This document shows positions 58,139 through 64,000 of a stretch of DNA of 64,000 nucleotides, piece by piece. This DNA is from Halocaridina rubra (Eukaryota > Arthropoda > Malacostraca > Decapoda > Atyidae). Numbering within the stretch: the stretch's first letter is position 1; each line of letters begins with the position of its first letter. The notes under the pieces are model-generated. The model ran no database searches, was not told where the DNA came from, and worked only from the letters and a program-made list of their open reading frames with translations. The translations under genes and the position numbers were made by a program. The DNA lies in assembly GCA_037179515.1 (NCBI GenBank), contig JAXCGZ010000131.1, positions 20,001-84,000 on the forward strand, in the 5' to 3' direction.

Positions 58139-60137
58139 CCAAGCAAGCACATTACATATGTGAAAACATGAATCAGTTTTTACCCCGACCGGGACTCGAA
58201 CCTAGGACTTATAATTACTAAGTCAAGGCGCTACCAACTACACACCACAGAAGGTATAAAAGGAATCCAACCTTATAGCTTATATCTGCTATACTTAGGG
58301 ATAAAAGCATTCTATCTGAATGGCACTATGTTCATATTACAGATTCCCCAACCTCACTCGTGGCTTCATTTTAGCATTTAATTCAATTCCCAATCTCATT
58401 CGGGTCATACAATAACCAAACAAGCACATTACATATGTGAAAACATGAATCAATTTTTACCCCGACCGGGACTCGAACCTAGGACTTATAATTACTAAGT
58501 CAAGGCGCTACCAACTACACACCACAGAAGGTATAAAAGGAATCCAACCTTATAGCTTATATCTGCTATACTTAAGGATGAACGCATTCTATCTGAATGC
58601 CACTATGTTCACATTACAGATTCCCCAACCTCACTCGTGGCTTCATTTTAGCATTTAATTCAATTCCCAATCTCATTCGGGTCATACAATAACCAAGCAA
58701 GCACATTACATTTGTGAAAACATGAATCAATTTTTACCCCGACCGGGACTCGAACCTAGGACTTATAATTACTAAGTCAAGGCGCTACCAACTACACACC
58801 ACAGAAGGTATAAAAGGAATCCAACCTTATAGCTTATATCTGCTATACTTAGGGATGAACGCATTCTATCTGAATGCCACTACGTTCATATTACAGATTC
58901 CCCAACCTCACTCGTGGCTTCATTTTAGCATTTAATTCAATTCCCAATCTCATTCGGGTCATACAATAACCAAGCAAGCACATTACATATGTGAATACAT
59001 GAATCAATTTTTACCCCGACCGGGACTCGAACCTAGGACTTATAATTACTAAGTCAAGGCGCTACCAACTACACACCACAGAAGGTATAAAAGGAATCCA
59101 ACCTTATAGCTTATATCTGCTATACTTAGGGATGAACGCATTCTATCTGAATGCCACTATGTTCACATTACAGATTCCCCAACCTCACTCGTGGCTTCAT
59201 TTTAGCATTTAATTCAATTCCCAATCTCATTCGGGTCATACAATAACCAAGCAAGCACATTACATTTGTGAAAACATGAATCAATTTTTACCCCGACCGG
59301 GACTCGAACCTAGGACTTATAATTACTAAGTCAAGGCGCTACCAACTACACACCACAGAAGGTATAAAAGGAATCCAACCTTATAGCTTATATCTGCTAT
59401 ACTTAGGGATGAACGCATTCTATCTGAATGCCACTACGTTCATATTACAGATTCCCCAACCTCACTCGTGGCTTCATTTTAGCATTTAATTCAATTCCCA
59501 ATCTCATTCGGGTCATACAATAACCAAGCAAGCACATTACATATGTGAAAACATGAATCAATTTTTACCCCGACCGGGACTCGAACCTAGGACTTATAAT
59601 TACTAAGTCAAGGCGCTACCAACTACACACCACAGAAGGTATAAAGGAATCCAACCTTATAGCTTATATCTGCTATACTTAGGGATGAACGCATTCTATC
59701 TGAATGCCACTATGTTCATATTACAGATTCCCCAACCTCACTCGTGGCTTCATTTTAGTATTTAATTCAATTCCCAATCTCATTCAGGTCATACAATAAC
59801 CAAGCAAGCACATTACATATGTGAAAACATGGATCCATTTATACCCCGACCGGGACTCGAACCTAGGACTTATAATTACTAAGTCAAGGCGCTACCAACT
59901 ACACACCACAGAAGGTATAAAAGGAATCCAACCTTATAGCTTATATCTGCTATACTTAGGGATGAACGCATTCTATCTGAATGCCACTATGTTCATATTA
60001 CAGATTCCCCAACCTCACTCGTGGCTTCATTTTAGCATTTAATTCAATTCCCAATCTCATTCGGGTCATACAATAACCAAGCAAGCACATTACATATGTG
60101 AAAACATGAATCAATTTTCACCCCAACCGGGACTCGA
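58138..60137 (-). repeat. 277-bp tandem array with tRNA-like heads (7 units plus a partial)
   Basis: CAAGCACATTACAT starts units at 58144, 58421, 58698, 58975, 59252, 59529, 59805 and 60082. The period is 277 every time except one unit of 276, which lost an A. Units are nearly identical, so the array is young or homogenised. On the minus strand each unit carries GTGTGTAGTTGGTAGCGCC (A-box-like), ACTTA-GTAATTA-TAAGT (a five-pair anticodon-like stem with a 7-base loop, AAT in the anticodon position) and GGTTCGAGTCCCGGTCGGGG (perfect B box). The acceptor stem does not pair, so these are tRNA-derived, not tRNA genes. Confidence 0.92.
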
Positions 60138-60543
60138 TTCTAAAGTATAGCAGATATAAGCTATAAGGTTGGATTCCTTTTATACCTTCTGTGGTGTGTA
60201 GTTGGTAGCGCCTTGACTTAGTAATTATAAGTCCTAGGTTCGAGTCCCGGTCGGGGTAAAAATTGATTCATGTTTTCACATATGTAATGTGCTTGCTTGG
60301 TTATTGTATGACCCGAATGAGATTGGGAGTTGAATTAAATGCTAAAATGAAGCCACGAGTGAGGTTGGGGAATCTGTAATATGAACATAGTGGCATCCAG
60401 ATAGAATGCGTTCATCCCTAAGTATAGCAGATATAAGCTATAAGGTTGGATTCCTTTTATACCTTCTGTGGTGTGTAGTTGGTAGCGCCTTGACTTAGTA
60501 ATTATAAGTCCTAGGTTCGAGTCCCGGTCGGGGTAAAAATTGA

Positions 60544-60546
<3 letters not shown>
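60138..60546 (+). repeat. Reversed end of the 277-bp array
   Basis: At 60137-60138 the unit breaks inside GACTCGA and the sequence continues with the reverse complement: tRNA-like heads now on the + strand at 60194-60255 and 60471-60532, again 277 bases apart. The last unit runs into an AT block directly after AAAATTGATTCATAT. Confidence 0.92.

Positions 60547-60625
<79 letters not shown>
60547..60625. repeat. (AT)n microsatellite at the right edge of the array
   Basis: A pure AT run. Confidence 0.98.
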
Positions 60626-60627
<2 letters not shown>

Positions 60628-60936
60628 CTCCCCTACCTACGAAGAACCGAGTTACATTCACAGATACAAACAAAAACCAACCCATAATCAACCCATATAA
60701 TAATGTATGTATTACTATGCTATACTGTATTATTTCATTATCATTACTTTATTAAAATTCATTAATACTGTATACTTTATGTTTTATGCAGTAGTTAAGT
60801 GTCATTTGCCTAAGCACTGTACAGTACTGCATTTGTATATACAGTACAGTACTATTTTTTATACCAAAAACACAACTTACAAACAATTCTACTTACAAAA
60901 GGATCTCTGGAATATAACCCATTCGTAAGATGGGGA

Positions 60937-61047
<111 letters not shown>

Positions 61048-61084
61048 GATGAATATTTCACGAGTAAAATCATATTTTTCCTTC

Positions 61085-61610
61085 TTCTCCTCAGCTTTAA
61101 CCCATTTTTATATGGGGTCACCGTTGTGAATGTGTCGTTTCCATCTATTGCTGTTCTGTGCTTCATTTCCATCAATACCCTTCCACTGCAAGTCTTCCCC
61201 TATGCAATCACGCCATCTTTTTCTTGGTCTTCCTCTCCTCCTTCAACCCATCGTTTGTTTTCCAACATGATCTTCGTTCCGTCGTAACAGGTGTCCATAC
61301 CATCTAAGCCTTCCCTCCTGTATTTTTTTTTTATAATTCAACTACCTTTGTCGATCCTCTTATATACTCATTCCTAATTCTATCCTTCCTTGTTACTCCA
61401 GACATCCACCTCAACATTCTCATTTCTGCTACATCCACCCTCTTTTCCTATGTCTTCCTCATACTTGCTGTTTCTGTTCCATATAGCATAGCTGGTCTTA
61501 CAACGGTCCTATGAAACTTTCCCTTCAATCTCAGTGGTACCTTCTTGTCACAAAGAACACCAGATGCAGACCTCAAGTTATTCCATCCTACCTGAATTGC
61601 TTATAACAAC
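61085..61610 (-). pseudogene. RTE-like LINE C-terminal remnant (antisense)
   Basis: Minus-strand fragments read [52 protein letters not shown] and RNEYIRGSTKVVEL. Further on, [11 protein letters not shown] and [14 protein letters not shown] lie near the 3' end. These parallel [33 protein letters not shown] and VAEMRMLRWMCGVTREDRIR in the intact ORF at 19359-21803, so it is the same family with stops and deletions. Confidence 0.82.
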
Positions 61611-62671
61611 TAATTTATAATATATTATAGAGTACTATATTTGTTATGATATATGCAAATTCGTAAAATGCCTACGCTATAAGTCTCATATACAGAGCGC
61701 AATCGCCATTCTTTAAGAATATCGATTTTAATGAGTACTAAATTTCCTCCATTTTTATATCCTGATTGATTAGGAGCTAAATATTAAATTTACTTTTACT
61801 CAAAATACGCGCTTACAAGAAAGTATTAATACATCTATTAAATATTGTTTTACGTATAAAAACCAACATTTTGGTATTTTCTTTCTAAATGAATATTTCA
61901 AGGAAAACAGTTGCCAGGCCACCTTTTGATTTTCCAATGAAATACATGAAAACATTTAGGAACAATTTTTCAAAATTCTTACATATATTTGCTTCAAAAT
62001 GTATTTACTATCTTTCTGTACTATTTTGAGTACAAAATTGCATATGTCATTGTCACATAGTTTAAACTTTAGCGCCCAAATGTATAACCAATAATCTATA
62101 AGCTATATAGTATAATAATATAACATTGCAAAAATGAAATAAAGTTATATGATGCTTTGATTATAAAATAAAATTAATTTAATATTAAATAATAATGTAT
62201 CACAATAAATACTCAGAAATGCTACACAAGTTCAAGAACCCAAAATTTTTACTTACTTGTAACTCTGCTTTTTGTTGTCTGCTAATGGATTATATAAGCT
62301 CTCAAATCTTTAAAATTCAAACTTCAATTTAATCACACAAATATCCGCTCTCTGGTTCTTTTGACATAGTCCACAAATAAAAAAAAATCAGACTTTGATG
62401 TACAATCTCTTAGTATATTTATCTTTTGATCCTTTGCTGTTGTTAAAAGATAAAAAATTACAATAAAATCAAACTTTGCAGTACAATTATTTTCTATTTT
62501 TTGCTTTTTGAGCCTTGACAATAATCCACAAAATAAAAACATAACGAGTACTCGGATATGAGCCGTTTGAAACGTAAATTCTGGAGTAAAGGCTTTTACT
62601 GTATAGTACCACCTTGGCAGGTAAGGCAGTTAAAAACAGATACCTACTACTCTGAATAAGTGACAAAGACC
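61611..62671. other. AT-rich spacer
   Basis: No gene, repeat family or structure recognised. Confidence 0.4.
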
Positions 62672-62843
62672 CTGAAGAATTGGGGCCTGCCTTTTATCAA
62701 CATTGAAGAAAAGTGAGGTTAGATTAAGTGGGATTCAAATTTGAGCTAGGCTTTTAACCACAAATTCTAACCTAACATACCGTAACTTAACCTAACTTAA
62801 CCTTTCTTTGCTTTTCATAAAAGGTAGGTCCAAATTTCTTCAG
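62672..62843. mobile_element. Small inverted-repeat element (MITE-like)
   Basis: Left end CCTGAAGAATTGGGGCCTGC then CTTTTAT; right end on the other strand CCTGAAGAAATTTGGACCTAC then CTTTTAT. The inside has AACCTAACTTAACC-type runs and their complement (GAGGTTAGATTAAG). A 14-base direct repeat TAAGTGACAAAGAC stands just left (about 62657-62670) and, after six extra bases, right (about 62850-62863). Confidence 0.6.
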
Positions 62844-63154
62844 GGGCTCCTAAGTGACAAAGACGCTCTTGTCTTTTGCACAAAGATCTAAGTTCATTTT
62901 ACACCCCTTATCCAATTATGATTACCCCTCGGTGATATTATTTTCAAGTCTACTGCTTGTATTTACTAAGTTTATTCATGTAATAATTTCAGGGCTAACC
63001 CTTACCACTTTTAATCGTGCACATTCCAAATTCACAGCTTCCATCACTGTCAAAAAACAGATAATTGAATGTAATAATTATTTCTTAGATTTCCATGTCA
63101 CAGATAAATTCTTCAAGTGCACAAAGATAGGAGTGGATTATCAGATCCTATCCA

Positions 63155-63475
63155 ATTGCTCACACTTTTCATTGGTAGCTCTTATGTCTATCAGGTTTCT
63201 TCTACTGAATTATATGTACATTTCACTATTTTGTCAAGTAAAGCCATATGTAAGCTGTGAATTGATCCTTGTGTAAAGACTTAAATATCTGTGACTTGTT
63301 GAGAATCACAGGTTATATTCTTACGAACAAGTCACAGAAACTTAAGTCTTTAAACAACTATCAATTCATTGCTCACAAGTAGCTTTATTTGTTAAAATAG
63401 ACGAATGTATATAATATCAGCAGAAGAAACTTAAGAGATATAAATCTTATCACTGAAAAGTGTGGACAATTAAGT
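63155..63475. repeat. Large imperfect palindrome (foldback)
   Basis: Arms of about 145 bases flank a centre near 63313. Matching pairs, left then right-complement: ATTGCTCACACTTTTCA / ATTGTCCACACTTTTCA; GGTTTCTTCTACTGA / AGTTTCTTCTGCTGA; AAGACTTAAATATCTGTGAC / AAGACTTAAGTTTCTGTGAC; GTGAATTGATCCTTGTGTAA / ATGAATTGATAGTTGTTTAA. Identity falls outward. No coding capacity or defined termini. Confidence 0.72.
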
Positions 63476-64000
63476 ATGATTTTTCTTTGATCAGTGTGAC
63501 ACCAGTGCGGGTGAAGAAAATTGCCTTCATCAAGGCTGGGCATGAAGAAAACATGAAGCAAGGGAAACAGAGATGGGAAGTGTTGTGGCTTGTCAGAGGG
63601 GAAGGGATAATTAGAGGTGTGTAACAAATATCATAGAACTTTCGGTTGATGATGCAGGCATTAAAAAGAAAAAAAAAAAAAAAAGTACCTGATGGAAGAC
63701 TTAACTTCGAGCTGTCCTGGACAGTCCTATTCTAGGCCTAACATCTTCAGCTATAGCGTTCAAACGGGCGTCTGGTGCCATGGACCAATCTACTACATTG
63801 GTATATGGGCTTTTCAATATATTAAATCGATTTTACAAGACTTCTACAGTTGTATTTGAAATAATTCTACGCATATTGTATCGTTTCATGAGTTGTACAA
63901 ATAGCCATAAGGGGCAATTTGGAACCCTGTTAAGGATGTTTTTATTGTTGATGTTTGCCATTTTGCCATTATTATCCCCCATTGGAATGGAGTGGACACA
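63476..64000. other. Window end, nothing recognised
   Basis: Contains a short poly-A (63666-63684); no gene or repeat family recognised. Confidence 0.4.

Noticed and set aside
58138..60137. CRISPR-like array
   Set aside because: Units are 277 bases long with no variable spacers, in a eukaryotic, intron-containing sequence.
58180..60535. Cluster of functional tRNA genes (AAT anticodon)
   Set aside because: The T and anticodon arms look right, but the acceptor stem does not pair and the heads are embedded in an invariant 277-bp unit. Better explained as a tRNA-derived repeat.
62760..62805. Interstitial telomeric repeat (AACCTAACTTAACC)
   Set aside because: Irregular and only a few units, inside an inverted-repeat element; not a TTAGG array.
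62854..63276. 140-codon frame near the right end
   Set aside because: It runs through the left arm of the palindrome at 63155-63475, with no family features.

Overview
This window looks like a piece of an arthropod nuclear genome, most likely a decapod crustacean. Genes are split by GT-AG introns, non-coding DNA is AT-rich, there are about eighteen (AT)n microsatellite blocks, and several families of non-LTR retrotransposons, tRNA-derived SINE-like repeats and short inverted-repeat elements are present. The taxon is an inference from style and repeat content. No database search was possible.

Protein-coding content is low and lies in the left half. Positions 2-851 hold the last two exons of a class A (biogenic-amine-like) G protein-coupled receptor, ending in TM6, TM7 and the cytoplasmic tail. 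Positions 7454-33647 hold a gene I reconstruct as an ortholog of sorting nexin 19 (SNX19): 15 coding exons, all splice phases compatible, 4029 coding bases, 1342 residues. The domain order is an N-terminal hydrophobic anchor, PXA, a long acidic/serine-rich linker with no RGS domain, PX, and C-terminal nexin domain. Both genes are on the + strand. I see no supportable host gene from about 33.7 kb to the end.

The SNX19 introns carry a Tigger/pogo-type MITE (12010-12351), a 5'-truncated RTE-like LINE with an 814-codon open frame (19319-21837), a CR1-like 3' end flanked by AT microsatellites (22.3-22.9 kb), a second, phase-matched copy of a PX-domain exon (26182-26308), an antisense LINE with a 768-codon frame (28561-30903), and a tRNA-derived SINE (31340-31535).

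The right half is repeat-dominated. It contains AT-linked duplicated units (39.1-39.6 kb and 42.4-42.7 kb), a second mariner/Tigger-like MITE (39641-40119), a decayed I/Jockey-type LINE (44.9-46.7 kb) and an opposite-strand relative (52.1-52.8 kb), a roughly 175-bp degenerate satellite (46.8-51.0 kb), a CR1 copy split by a DNA transposon (51007-51975), a longer antisense CR1 copy (54.5-56.3 kb), a 277-bp tandem array with tRNA-like heads that reverses direction near its right end (58.1-60.5 kb), and a large foldback near 63.3 kb.

The most interesting items are the duplicated PX exon, the tRNA-headed 277-bp array with reversed terminal units, the LINE with an Asn/Asp/Gly insert and 50-bp imperfect flanking repeats, and two cases where a CR1 copy shows exactly where a later element inserted.
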